Notes under the pieces: generated by a model
Database searches by the model: none
The model's input: the letters and a program-made list of their open reading frames with translations, nothing else
What the model was told of the DNA's origin: nothing
Part shown: positions 14,190 through 23,855 of the stretch, piece by piece
Numbering within the stretch: the stretch's first letter is position 1
Layout: each line of letters starts with the position of its first letter
Position numbers and translations under genes: made by a program
From: Candidatus Altimarinota bacterium
GTDB lineage: Bacteria > Patescibacteriota > JACMRA01
Length of the DNA stretch: 64,000 nucleotides
Reading direction: 5' to 3'
Assembly: GCA_012031925.1 (NCBI GenBank)
Contig: JAAUSE010000001.1
Span: 17,716-81,715, forward strand

Positions 14190-15360
14190 TTTTTTGAGTA
14201 TTGGAGGATTTGTGGCTTGGATAATCTCCTTGGTAGCACTAAACACTTTAGTAATTTTTTGTATATCTTTTACATCACTTTTGATATTGTCAGCTCTGTA
14301 CTCTAGGCACGGTAAAAAAGGTCTTAATTATCTTTTGATAAAGACTGTTTTACATGCTTCAACTTCTTTTGTCTTTGGAGCATTACTTTTTGCCGTCAAT
14401 ACTTTTTGGTTAGATAATTATAATAATTATTTGTTTGGCATAACAGAGATTTTGGCTATTTGGTTGCTTGCTAACTGGGTCATGATGATGATTACAAACT
14501 CTGCTATACTCAAACCACTTCATTTTTTGTTAAATGTGGTTTTTTTAACTCCTTATTTCATAAAGGATTTGAATACTAGTCGATGGCTCGGATTAGATTA
14601 CAGTATTAGTGAATCGACATTGGCGTTCTATTTTTTTCCATTGGTTATTTTTACAGTTAACGCTTTAGTGTATGGTTGGTTCCAAAAAAACTCTATTGAG
14701 AAATTAATGACTTCAAATCATCGTAATGAATATTTACTTACTGGAGCTTCTGCATTCTTAACACTGGGAGGAGTTTATGCTTATGGGTACTTTAATTTTT
14801 ATGATCAATTAGCGTCTTCATTGGTCAATTATAATGTAGAGTATATGTTTGGTATAACAACTTTATGGTTATTTACAGTTGATTATATTTGTAAGAAAAC
14901 AATAAAGAATTACAATGCTAACTTTTTGGTACCAGTTCTGGTTTTTGTTGCTGGTCTGACTAGTTATGTATTCTTACCTGTTAACCCTTTTATCCCAATG
15001 CTACTAACTAGTATTGGCTTTATTTTGTATATGATGGCTGATTATTTGCGAAAAGGTAGCCCGGTTTCAATGGCTTTTTTCTACTTTGCAATGACTGCTC
15101 ATCTGACAATTTTAACATTTGCAAATGATTTTTGGTCTTTGTTTCTTTTGATAATTAACTTGATGATACTGGTTTACTCTTTGGCACTTCACCCAGATAA
15201 CAAATTATTTGCATATTTTGTGACCACCTCAATCCCGCTTACATTGATATTCACAGTATTTGGTATTTCATCAGTAGCTTTTGTTGTTCTTGGTTTTGTT
15301 GGTTTTGGAATGCTTTTGTGTCACAAGGCTATTGTTGATAAGTTTTTGAAAAAAGCTTAA
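14158..15360 (+). CDS. Polytopic membrane protein of unknown function
   Basis: About 400 residues with roughly ten to twelve hydrophobic segments and short polar loops; an integral membrane protein. I see no motif that identifies a transporter, polymerase or enzyme family. I use ATG 14158; a GTG at 14152 in the same frame is the alternative. It overlaps the small membrane protein upstream and shares its promoter, so both probably act in the membrane together. It converges on the minus-strand gene at 15418-15722. Confidence 0.7.
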   Translation: MRQLPTHHFINFLSIGGFVAWIISLVALNTLVIFCISFTSLLILSALYSRHGKKGLNYLLIKTVLHASTSFVFGALLFAVNTFWLDNYNNYLFGITEILAIWLLANWVMMMITNSAILKPLHFLLNVVFLTPYFIKDLNTSRWLGLDYSISESTLAFYFFPLVIFTVNALVYGWFQKNSIEKLMTSNHRNEYLLTGASAFLTLGGVYAYGYFNFYDQLASSLVNYNVEYMFGITTLWLFTVDYICKKTIKNYNANFLVPVLVFVAGLTSYVFLPVNPFIPMLLTSIGFILYMMADYLRKGSPVSMAFFYFAMTAHLTILTFANDFWSLFLLIINLMILVYSLALHPDNKLFAYFVTTSIPLTLIFTVFGISSVAFVVLGFVGFGMLLCHKAIVDKFLKKA

Positions 15361-15383
15361 TATCAAAAAAGAAAACCAAAAAA

Positions 15384-15406
15384 AGCCAACCTTATTGAGG
15401 CTGGCT
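15384..15406 (-). terminator. Intrinsic terminator of the 15418-15722 gene
   Basis: On the minus strand an 8-bp stem (AGCCAGCC with GGTTGGCT, one G-U pair) with a 7-nt loop is followed by seven T. It directly follows the repaired stop codon at 15418. Confidence 0.8.
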
Positions 15407-15417
15407 ATTAATCTTAG

Positions 15418-15722
15418 TTATTTGAATTGTTTTTGGGTTAATTTACTTGATTCAACTGGTTTGTTTGAAAGTATTTCACCAGCAGAATAAGTATTGAGAA
15501 TAAAAAGCCCAAACAAACAAAATAAAATTTTAAGATAAGGAATTGTTAGGTTGAGATATACTAGAAAGTAATTCACTAAAACTCTTTTTGAGATCATTAC
15601 AAAAACTATGTAAAAGAACTGGTTATTGTAATAATTGAATGAAATGATAAAGTCAACACTAAAGAAACCAAACTAATTGCTGTGTAAGTTACTATAGAGT
15701 TTTGCTCAAAAAAGTTATTCAT
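15418..15722 (-). CDS. Small two-segment membrane protein (one frame break)
   Basis: The first frame stops after about 38 residues. Adding one T in the run at 15612-15615 extends it to a 101-residue protein that ends just before a strong terminator. A promoter (15755-15783) lies upstream. The protein has two or three hydrophobic segments, one near residues 10-45 and one near 50-80, and a polar Lys/Gln-rich end. The family is not recognised. Promoter, frame and terminator together make it a real gene that ORF calling would miss. Confidence 0.65.
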
Positions 15723-15754
15723 TATGATTAACTCTGTACTAGATGTATAGTTTG

Positions 15755-15783
15755 TATATAGCATGCTTTTTTGGTTTTGTAAA
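15755..15783 (-). promoter_or_regulatory. Promoter of the small membrane gene
   Basis: TTTACA, 17 bp, TATATA on the minus strand, about 32 nt upstream of the ATG at 15722. Confidence 0.65.
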
Positions 15784-15820
15784 GAGTGTTTTAACTGAAA
15801 TTTGGCAATCTTCACAGTTA

Positions 15821-15850
15821 TTAACTTAGATAAGTGCATTATGTTATACT
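15821..15850 (+). promoter_or_regulatory. Possible uvrB promoter with long leader
   Basis: TTAACT, 18 bp, TATACT. It is the best promoter-like site before uvrB but leaves a leader of about 170 nt. That leader holds a 21-codon open frame (15861-15926) starting 10 nt after the -10. The rest of the 305-base gap between 15722 and 16028 holds nothing else I can support. Confidence 0.35.
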
Positions 15851-16027
15851 TACGCCAAAAATGGATATTTTGTATTGCACAAAACTGGATCTTGTGTTAC
15901 CGTTTTCGTTATTGCAAAAATATTAGTTGATTCAATCTTCAGTTATTGAGATTGGTCAATTTAGCTTGCTAGTTAGTTTTTAGGCTCTACACAGAATTAA
16001 TAAAACTCAATTACTACCAATACTTTT

Positions 16028-18168
16028 ATGAAATCTTCTACACAAACTTCCAAACCATTTAGGATTCACTCCGATTATGATCCAGCTGGAGATCAGGGTA
16101 AAGTTATTCAAGACATAATATCTAGTATTAATCAAGGTAACCGTGAACAAACTATTGAAGGAGTGACTGGCTCTGGTAAGACATACATGATGGCTAAAAT
16201 GGTCGAAAAACTTCAACGCCCTACTTTGGTTATTGCTCATAACAAAACTTTGGCTGCACAACTAGCTGAAGAGTTCAAGAGATTTTTTCCAAATAACGCT
16301 GTACATTATTTTGTAAGTTACTATGATTATTACCAACCAGAAAGCTACATTCCCCGTTCAGATACTTACATAGAAAAACAAACCCAAATTAATGAAGAGA
16401 TTGATCGTCTTCGTAACGCTTCTACTCAAGCACTCCTAACAAGAAAAGATGTTTTAATTGTAGCTTCTGTTAGTTGTATTTATGGGCTGGGAAACCCTGA
16501 GGATTTTGAAGCACTGAAGTTAGACATGAGGATTGGAGAAAATTATAGGCTTGACAAAATAATAAGACGTTTAGTTGATATGCAGTTCATTCGTACTAAC
16601 AGTGATCTTAGACGAGGGGTGTTTCGATTATTGGGTGATACACTTGAAGTTATGCCAAGCTCTGAAGAGAATTGTTATAGATTTATGTTTTTTGGAGATG
16701 TTTTGGAAAAAATTCAGGCCTTTGATTATGTTACTGGTAATATAATTGAGGAGATGAATGAGTATATAATTTTTCCAGCAAAACAATATGTAACTACCCA
16801 AGAAAAGATTAACTCTGCTTTGGATAGAATAAGAACTGACATGGAAATGCAGTTTGAGAAGTTTAACAAAGAGGGAAAATTATTACAAGCTCAAAGAATT
16901 CGTGAACGAACTGAAAATGATCTTGAGATGCTCAAAAATCTTGGATTTGTAGGAGGTATTGAAAACTATTCAGTTTATTTTGATGGGCGAGAAGATGGCC
17001 AACCACCTACTACTTTGATAGATTATTTTCCTGAGAATAGTTTGACCTTTATTGACGAATCTCATATTACTTTATCCCAAATTGGAGCTATGTATAATGG
17101 AGATCGGAGCCGCAAAATTAACTTGGTTGATTATGGTTTTCGTCTCCCATCAGCAATGAATAATAGACCACTACAAAAAGAAGAATTTTTTGATAAAGTT
17201 AACCAGTTGGTGTATGTGTCAGCAACACCTGGGGATTATGAGTTAGCCAATTCGGCTATAATTAGCAAGGCTATTATTCGGCCCACTGGTTTATTGGATC
17301 CGTTAATTAGGTTAAAACCAGTTAAGGATCAAGTTGATGACGTGCTGGAACAGGTGCGCCATCGAGTTGAGAATGGTCAAAGAGTCTTAATAACTACTCT
17401 CACTAAAAAATTTGCAGAAGAGCTTGATTTGTACTTTAAGCAGATCAATGTCAAATCTGCATATATTCATAGCGATGTAGAGACTTTGGATAGGCTTGAT
17501 ATTCTTAGTGATCTAAGGCGAGGAAAATATGATGTATTAATTGGAATTAACTTATTGAGAGAAGGTTTGGATCTTCCTGAGGTTTCTTTGGTGGCTATTT
17601 TTGATGCTGACAAGGAAGGTTTTTTGAGATCAAAACGGAGTTTGATTCAGATCATAGGACGAGCTGCAAGACATGTTAATGGTGAAGTTATAATGTACGC
17701 TGATAAAGTCACAGATTCTATGAAAAATGCTATAGAAGAAACAGAAAAAAGGCGAGAAATACAACAAGCTTATAATCAAAAAATGGTATTATACCAAAAT
17801 CTACCAAACGAGAACTTCAAAGTATTGCTGATGATGTTAGAAAAGAGGTTGGGGAAAATGAGAATTGGGGCAAAGCAGGAGTTACATATTCTTCAACAAG
17901 TGGAGGATTTCAAGAGGGTGGTAATAATTTTGAGATTGAAAGCAGGTTCTCGCGTAAAAAATCCAAGTCTATTCACTCTGAAGAAGCTCCTAGAAAATCA
18001 TTCAAAGCCAAACAAACTTACGATGATTTTGATGTAATTAAAGAGGTGAATTTTAGAGAACTTCAAAAACAAAAACTAAGTAAAGATGAGCTCAGAGAAA
18101 GATTACAAATTGCAATTGATGCTATGGATTTTGAAATGGCTGCTGCCATTAGGGATTTGTTAAAATAA
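16028..18168 (+). CDS. uvrB: Excinuclease ABC subunit B (one frame break)
   Basis: UvrB is the damage-verifying helicase-like subunit of nucleotide excision repair, loaded on DNA by UvrA and recruiting UvrC. Visible features are Walker A (GVTGSGKT), the beta-hairpin motif YYDYYQPESYIP, the DESH Walker B box and the C-terminal helicase motifs ending in a QIIGRAAR motif. The open frame stops early at 18037 with a scrambled tail. Adding one A in the run at 17778-17783 restores the normal end, including the C-terminal UVR domain (DAMDFEMAAAIRDLL), and a stop at 18166-18168. The repaired length is about 713 residues, slightly above the usual 660-680. A promoter for the next gene begins 6 bases after the stop. 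Confidence 0.96.
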
Positions 18169-18173
18169 TGATG

Positions 18174-18202
18174 TTGACAACAACTCTAATTACACTTCTA
18201 TT
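18174..18202 (+). promoter_or_regulatory. Promoter of the 18228 gene
   Basis: TTGACA, 17 bp, TCTATT, directly after the repaired uvrB stop. Its position supports uvrB ending at 18168. Confidence 0.6.
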
Positions 18203-18227
18203 AACAATAGATATTGAGGAAAAATAA

Positions 18228-19003
18228 TTGAAAATTAATAAATTTCTAACAGATCTAAAAGTTAGGTCGACCTTACAGGATGTTTTTTTTAGCTCACTTT
18301 ATGAGGAGAATAAACAATATCCTACAAAAGAATTTGATGAGGTTTGGGAAAACATAACAAAAAGCTATGACTCTAAAAATAAGTGGATTAAAAAGAAAGA
18401 GATGAAAAATTAATATTTGTATGTAACTTGTTTTGGGAATACTCTCAAAAGAAAGCTGAGAACTCTAATGGAATTGAAGCAACAAAAACTTATAACTTAT
18501 ATCAGACTTTATTATACTTAAATCATTTGTTTGTTGAGGAAAATATAGATAATCAAGAAATTCCAAATCAAATTAAGGAAGTAGAATTGAGATTTTTGCG
18601 TCTATTATACGCTGGACTGATAGAGATCAAATATGTTTTTGGTTCGGAGTATCCATATTCTAAAGTACCAAATAATTTTTGGAATTATAGACTCAAATAC
18701 CTCAAAGACTTACCATTTAATTTTTTGGAAGAGCAGGAAAACTTGGACTTCAAAGAATTAAATTACTATGGTTATTCCAAGCTGAATGACAATTACTCTT
18801 CAGTTGATTTGGTTGGCTTAGATAGACAAGATTTGTGGAATTTTGAATATATGATAAAAGTTGTTGAGGTTAAGAAAAAACTAATCCAAAATCTGAGCTT
18901 ACTGCAAGCTAGAAATTTGCATGTTTGTAGCGTGGAGATGAAAAAACTAGGGTTGCAAATAAATTTTGACGCAATTATCAACGACTCACAGAAAGATTTA
19001 TAA
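18228..19003 (+). CDS. Hypothetical cytoplasmic protein (one frame break)
   Basis: A TTG start at 18228 has a GAGGA ribosome site 7-8 nt upstream and its own promoter. The frame closes at 18413, but one extra A in the run at 18405-18409 joins it to the frame ending at 19003, giving about 258 residues. The protein is mostly helical, rich in Leu, Lys, Asn and Tyr, with no signal peptide or membrane segment. I do not recognise the family. A terminator follows 16 bases after the stop, so it is a single-gene transcription unit. Confidence 0.65.
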
Positions 19004-19019
19004 TTGATTAAATATTAAC

Positions 19020-19044
19020 TCGCCTTTTATTAGGCGAATTTTTT
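19020..19044 (+). terminator. Intrinsic terminator
   Basis: A TCGCC/GGCGA stem is followed by a run of T; it ends the 18228-19003 gene. Confidence 0.75.
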
Positions 19045-19082
19045 ACTTGGTTATAAATTCTTTTCTTGGATCTTCTGCAAAA

Positions 19083-19110
19083 ATAAACCAGTACTATACG
19101 ACTGGTTTAT
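19083..19110 (-). terminator. Intrinsic terminator of the 19129-19398 gene
   Basis: A perfect 10-bp stem (ATAAACCAGT with ACTGGTTTAT) with an 8-nt loop; a T-rich tract follows on the minus strand. Confidence 0.7.
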
Positions 19111-19128
19111 TGTGTAAAAGCTTAGTTA

Positions 19129-19398
19129 TTACCTACTGAATTGCAAAGCTTTATTTTGGATAATGTTATTGAGAAAGTGTACATATGCACCAACACTCAA
19201 AATACTGATAACTTGTATCAAGAAATATTTGGCATCAGTTGATATATTCATTGAAGGAATTAATCCTAACAACATTAACATAATTAGACCTAAAATCAAT
19301 GGAATCAAACACTTTATTGTGAAACTTCTAGTCACATCAAATACTAGCCCAACTAATACGGGAGTAAGGCTGATCATAGACAAAGCTATTAACAACAT
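19129..19398 (-). CDS. Small membrane protein, about three transmembrane segments
   Basis: An 89-residue, very hydrophobic protein with three likely membrane helices and no recognisable motif. The ATG at 19398 has an AGAGGA ribosome site 6 nt upstream. A TTGACA -35 lies at 19449-19454 with a weak -10 (TCATAA). A terminator follows the stop. The overlapping plus-strand open frame is its shadow. The function is unknown. Confidence 0.65.
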   Translation of the reverse strand: MLLIALSMISLTPVLVGLVFDVTRSFTIKCLIPLILGLIMLMLLGLIPSMNISTDAKYFLIQVISILSVGAYVHFLNNIIQNKALQFSR

Positions 19399-19506
19399 TT
19401 TGGTTCCTCTAGGTGCCTGTTATGATTTATGAACAAAAATTTATGTTTTGTCAAGGTTTTTTACACAAAAAAAATTATGGTCAGTTTTACTCAAAAACAA
19501 AGAACA

Positions 19507-20741
19507 TTATTCTAAAATTGTTAAGTAAATTATCTCGGAGTTGTTTTTGTCTAAGGTGATTGAACTAATATTGCCAATATCGTTAGCTAAGCCTGGTTGG
19601 GTTGAGGTTGACCAAGATTGTCCTTGATTCTTGGTCTCAAATAACTGATTATCAATACTTGCTAATATTCTTGATTTGCCTTTTTGAGGATCAGCTGCTA
19701 GCCCAGCAAAATCAAACCTTTCATCTGGTAATGGAAAAACTAGTTTGTTAAAAGGTTGATTTAAAGATTCACCAAGCCACAACTGTTTATCAGCAATTAT
19801 TAGCCAGTTATCTTTATCAGCTTTGATTGGTACAATAGATTCAAACTTAGAAAACCTTTCAACATCTTGAGATTTATTTGAAAAATTTAATCTAGATCCT
19901 TGAGTTTCCCCTATTGTACTTTTGGTGCGAGTTAGTTTTTGCTCACTCCAGGTCTCACCCTCATCAGGAGATAACCACAAACCTTTGGACCTCAAAAGAA
20001 TGTAAAAAGATTGTCAAATTCTGGCACAAAACCTAATTGAATCGCTTGATCATTAAAATCTCGCATCTTTGACCAGCTTTGACCAGAGTCTTGGCTTCGT
20101 ATAAGTGTGCCTTGATTGAGTAAACCAAACACGTTTGCATTGTTGTTAGGATCGATAGCTATGGAAATAATTGAGGTGTTTGTATCTACTGCAGAATAAA
20201 CTTCATCAAAATTTTTTCCACCATTAACAGATCTGTATATTTTGCCAATATCGTTTTGGATTCCTGCATAAAAAAGTACTTTGGGATTGTTGGAGTCAAT
20301 TTTTAGTTCTGTACCAATAAGGCTATCATTTTGAATTAACTGAGTTTGTGTTTGTTGGTTATTTGGAGTGACTGGGAAAATATATTTACGACTCCATTGT
20401 TTACCACCTGAATCAGTATAAAACAATCCTTTGGTCCTAGTGAGAAGATAAAACTCATCACTACTTATCTGTTCAATTTTGAGAGTAGGAACTGTAGTAA
20501 GCCCTTGAGGATTGCTTGTGTTGTCTAATAGTTTGACTGAATTGATTTTACCAAAAGCTGAACTTATTGAAGGATCTCTTTTGAGTACACCAAGAATTTG
20601 ACCATCGTTTCTTGAACCAAAATCGAGTCCTGGAAGTGTACAAGAAGCTGCAGTTGTCAAGATAGCAAATGAGGTTAGAGTAAGTGTTGCTATTCTTTGC
20701 ATTATAACACTATTGGTTATCTTTTTGAACAAATCCATCAT
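19507..20741 (-). CDS. BNR/Asp-box repeat lipoprotein, sortilin-like (one frame break)
   Basis: About 411 residues after adding one T at 19994-19997. The N-terminus is a signal sequence ending in a lipobox-like TTAASC, so it is probably a membrane-anchored lipoprotein. At least five Asp-box (BNR) motifs are spread along it, of the form SxDxGxxW (for example SQDSGQSWS, SPDEGETW and TKNQGQSWS), as in beta-propeller proteins of the sialidase/Vps10-sortilin type. Asp boxes are structural and do not prove glycosidase activity; I see no catalytic set. The likely role is binding or processing of an extracellular ligand. Its -35 (TTGACA) lies about 45 bases upstream of the start. Confidence 0.8.
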
Positions 20742-20823
20742 AAGCGTAAGTTATCTATATAAAAATATGATATTTATTTTTTGTCAAAAATTTGTTTGAG
20801 TATGTTCAGTACAAAAATTATAT

Positions 20824-21420
20824 TTAATCTATATTAATATACTCCATCAAATTCTTGAGGACTTCAATTGTCGCCATCACATCTCCTAGAGCTGTATGAG
20901 CTGGAAATTGACCAAGATTAAATTTATCTGCTAGACCACCATCTTTGGAAAGTGATGGGACTGGAAAAGGTATTGGTTGATTAAGCATATCAGCTTTCAT
21001 ATTGGCTGCAAGAACTATGACTTTGGTATCAACAAAAGCATTGGTAACAATTTCTTCAAATTGCTTTTCCATATTGACTGACATAAACATTGACTCAACA
21101 ATAGCATAATCAAAAGGATAAAATTGAGCAACATACGTTGGTCTGTCTAAAGGAAAATACTTCTTGATAAATTTATAGAATTTTGTTGCAGATTCTTTGT
21201 AGGGCAAACCCTTTTGAATGCGATCCAAAGTAAAACCATTGATTTGTAAAGCATCTTGAGAGACTGGAGTATTTTTGGGGGGTTTTACATCATAATTGAT
21301 TATGTCAAGGACTTCTAGGTTTTTATCAAGTACAGCAGCTCCTATTTCGATGAGACCATATTTTTGGGAATGAAGACCTGTGGACTCTGTGTCAAGAACA
21401 ACGTATTTTGGTTTTGGCAT
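20824..21420 (-). CDS. DEDDh 3'-5' exonuclease (DnaQ family)
   Basis: A 198-residue stand-alone RNase T/DnaQ-like exonuclease. Motif I is DTESTG at residues 9-14, the middle acidic residue is the Asp of FYPFDYA, and the last motif is AHTALGDV with the His and Asp of the DEDDh set. It could proofread for the replicative polymerase or trim RNA; sequence alone does not decide. A -10 box ends 6 nt before the ATG, so the mRNA is probably leaderless. It is divergent from the DM13 gene with -35 boxes one base apart. Confidence 0.85.
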   Translation of the reverse strand: MPKPKYVVLDTESTGLHSQKYGLIEIGAAVLDKNLEVLDIINYDVKPPKNTPVSQDALQINGFTLDRIQKGLPYKESATKFYKFIKKYFPLDRPTYVAQFYPFDYAIVESMFMSVNMEKQFEEIVTNAFVDTKVIVLAANMKADMLNQPIPFPVPSLSKDGGLADKFNLGQFPAHTALGDVMATIEVLKNLMEYINID

Positions 21421-21426
21421 ATAAAC

Positions 21427-21485
21427 TTATTCTTTAATTAGCTAAAATTGGTCAAGTTGACTAAAAAAGATTATTATTGTATTTT
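21427..21485. promoter_or_regulatory. Back-to-back leaderless promoters
   Basis: Minus strand: TTGACC (21450-21455), 17 bp, GAATAA (21427-21432), then 6 nt to the ATG at 21420. Plus strand: TTGACT (21457-21462), 17 bp, TATTTT (21480-21485), then 6 nt to the ATG at 21492. The two -35 boxes are separated by one base. Confidence 0.8.
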
Positions 21486-21491
21486 GGATAT

Positions 21492-22103
21492 ATGAAAAAA
21501 TATCAAAAGTTCATTTTAGGTGGGTTAATCGTATTAGTTTTGGTTACTTTAAGTGCTATTGTTTACACATTTTTACAGCAGAATAACCAGAAAAGGGTTG
21601 AAGATAGCATGGCTGAAGTGGCAGCACTTCCTGACAGATCTATTGATGTTAATACATTTGATAAAGATTCTAATACCTCTAAAGAAATGATCATTGAAGA
21701 GCCAAATGATAGGATTTCTAATGGTAGTCAAAACCTTCCAACTTTACCAAATAAAATGGAACCAGAATCACAACCTGTTGTGCAAATATTAAAATCTGGA
21801 AATTTTGAGTCAGTCAAAAACTACCAAACTAGTGGTGGTGTGGGACTTGAGCAAAATGGAGATAATTTCTCTATCAATCTTGCTGAGGATTTTAGTTTTA
21901 GTGGAGCTCCAGATCCTGTGATGTATTTGTGCAATGAAGCTAACCCGAGAAGTGTGGATGATTGCTTGATTCTTGGAGCCTTACAAAACAATTCTGGGGA
22001 GCAAGCTTGGGAAATTTCTGAAACTGAAGCTAATCAGTATAATAATGTAATTCTTTGGTGTCGAGCTTTTAATGTGCTTATGGGTACTTCGAGTTTGAAA
22101 TAA
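21492..22103 (+). CDS. Membrane-anchored DM13-domain protein
   Basis: About 203 residues. An N-terminal membrane helix (about residues 7-29) is followed by a polar linker and a C-terminal DM13 domain (about residues 105-203). Diagnostic features are the conserved YLCNEA and DDCLILG cysteine region, the GEQAWEI segment and the NNVILWCRAFNVLMG end. DM13 domains are predicted cytochrome-like or electron-transfer modules; the Cys residues are kept here. The ATG at 21492 is preferred over an upstream alternative because the -10 ends 6 nt before it. It converges on the EamA gene with 13 bases between stops. Confidence 0.8.
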   Translation: MKKYQKFILGGLIVLVLVTLSAIVYTFLQQNNQKRVEDSMAEVAALPDRSIDVNTFDKDSNTSKEMIIEEPNDRISNGSQNLPTLPNKMEPESQPVVQILKSGNFESVKNYQTSGGVGLEQNGDNFSINLAEDFSFSGAPDPVMYLCNEANPRSVDDCLILGALQNNSGEQAWEISETEANQYNNVILWCRAFNVLMGTSSLK

Positions 22104-22116
22104 ATTTTCAATTTGT

Positions 22117-23000
22117 TTAGTTTTTTTTGAGTTTGAAGTGGAGTAATTTTTTTATAGGAGTGAGGCAGACAGCTACAACAATTAAAATACCTCCAAGTAA
22201 GCTAGCTGTAGTTACCTGCTCGCCTCCAAGTGTCCAAGCAAAAACAGCTCCAAAGACAGTTGCAAGTGTAAGGATTAAGGATAAAGTAAAGGGCAATAAG
22301 TATTTTTGTGTAATATTCATTACTGTGAAGACTCCTAATGTTGGGATCAAAACGAGATATGACAAAGATAGGATGGATGAAAAATCCCCTACCCCAAAAG
22401 ATCTTCTTTGAAACAAAATCAAAATCGTTGAGAAAATTGCTACAGTTACAAATTGCTGAAAGGCATTTACTAAAGAGTTGATTTTTTGTACTCTGACTTG
22501 AGAATCAACTATTGTATTATAAAATGCATAGGCTAAGGCTGCTAAGAGTGAAAGGATATCTCCAAAATTTATTTTTGTAAACCTCCAGTTATCACCCAAA
22601 GCCCAAGGATACTCAAAAAAAGCTCAAGAATTTTGAGTCTGGACAGTTTCTCTGATTGCAAAAAAGCAGATATAATTGGAACAAATATAATAAAAAGTCC
22701 AGTTAAAAAACTAGAATTAGAAGCTGTAGTGAATTCCAGTCCAATATTTTGAAGAACCATAAATAACCAAAGAAACAAACCACTGATCATCCCATCAAGC
22801 CAATTATCAAAGAGATTATTTTTTTTGATTATCAAAAATAGGCCCAAAAAAACCGAGGCCCAAAAAAATCTGTATAAAGCTATTGCTACTGGGTCAACAC
22901 TACTAATTAGATCTCGAATCACAAAATAAGTGGTCCCAGAAAAAACCATAGAGAATGTCAGCAAAGCTACTGAAATATTTTGTTTTTGTGTTTGTGTCAT
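22117..23000 (-). CDS. EamA/DMT-family transporter (one frame break)
   Basis: About 294 residues after adding one base in the T run at 22572-22576, which joins two open frames into a typical ten-helix drug/metabolite transporter with two EamA repeats. The first half carries the usual FSGTTYFVIRDLI and LYRFFWAS features. Members export or import small metabolites such as amino acids; the substrate cannot be read from sequence. A TTTACA, 17 bp, TATAAT promoter lies 11 nt before the ATG. Confidence 0.88.
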
Positions 23001-23011
23001 TCTTATTAAGA

Positions 23012-23072
23012 ATTATATGCTATTTAGTTGCTTATGTAAAGTCTTGACAATTTAAAAATATTCTAATATTTC
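23012..23072. promoter_or_regulatory. Divergent promoters for the EamA gene and the 23099 gene
   Basis: Minus: TTTACA (23035-23040), 17 bp, TATAAT (23012-23017). Plus: TTGACA (23044-23049), 17 bp, TATTTC (23067-23072). Confidence 0.65.
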
Positions 23073-23098
23073 AGGATTTGAGTTTGTTGAGGAAAGAG

Positions 23099-23734
23099 AT
23101 GGAGAATCAAAATAATATACGTACCAAACTTGGTAGAAGCGCGTTTAGAGAAAAGATAGTAATACATAGTTGTTTGGGTATTGCTGGATATTTATTATTT
23201 GATGATATTAATAATATATTTGATACTAGAAAATTTCTGTTTCAACATTTGTTATATAAACATATATTAAAGTCTTACGAATATCCACGAGAAAGGTTAT
23301 TATATTTGATTGAGTTGTTGCATATTTATTACAAATTAGATAGTTATGTAGGAATATTTGATAGTAGCTTAGAAGAAATAGTCTATGTTTATGGGAATTT
23401 AAGATTATCAAAAGTCCCGACAGAATTGGAAATTTTACAAAAGATATTTAAAAAGCTCAAACGAAATAAAATCTCAAAACCGATATTGCATATTTATATC
23501 CAAGTCAAAAAGTATAATCTTTATAATCTTTTAATTAAAAATGGTATTGATGTTGAGATAATTGGTGATGAATTTATAGATAATTATAATCAAGTTATGG
23601 ATGATTTTTGCAATACAAAAATTGATACTAATAAATATTTGATGGTTAATTACTCTGATTTGTTTGATACTTATAGTAAACAATTAATTTTGTTGGAAAT
23701 AAAAAACAAACTGAAAAAATATAAGATTCAATAA
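23099..23734 (+). CDS. Hypothetical protein
   Basis: 211 residues, very Lys/Ile/Tyr-rich and probably all-helical, with no signal peptide. The ATG at 23099 is chosen because GAGGAAAGAG forms a good ribosome site just before it; an upstream TTG in frame is less likely. It has its own promoter and terminator. No family is recognised. Its AT content is high even for this window. Confidence 0.6.
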   Translation: MENQNNIRTKLGRSAFREKIVIHSCLGIAGYLLFDDINNIFDTRKFLFQHLLYKHILKSYEYPRERLLYLIELLHIYYKLDSYVGIFDSSLEEIVYVYGNLRLSKVPTELEILQKIFKKLKRNKISKPILHIYIQVKKYNLYNLLIKNGIDVEIIGDEFIDNYNQVMDDFCNTKIDTNKYLMVNYSDLFDTYSKQLILLEIKNKLKKYKIQ

Positions 23735-23745
23735 TGATTTGAATA

Positions 23746-23773
23746 ATCCAGCTGTGACTGGATATTTTTTCCT
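23746..23773 (+). terminator. Intrinsic terminator
   Basis: ATCCAG/CTGGAT stem followed by a T-rich tract, 12 bases after the stop of the 23099 gene. Confidence 0.65.
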
Positions 23774-23855
23774 TTTATTAGGGTTATTGGCTTTTTTGGT
23801 AGTTTTGGCTTGACAAAATATATTGATTTTGTTAGCAGAAGTTCAAATTTTCCTA

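Noticed and set aside
13998..15360. Fusion of the 63-residue gene and the polytopic protein by a frame error
   Set aside because: The frame change is opposite to the single-base losses seen everywhere else, so two overlapping genes are simpler.
15861..15926. 21-codon frame before uvrB as a leader peptide
   Set aside because: No ribosome site, no attenuator-like hairpins, and only a weak promoter; kept as a remark.
16028..18168. uvrB as a pseudogene
   Set aside because: Only one base is missing, in a run of six A; everything before and after, including the UVR domain, is conserved.
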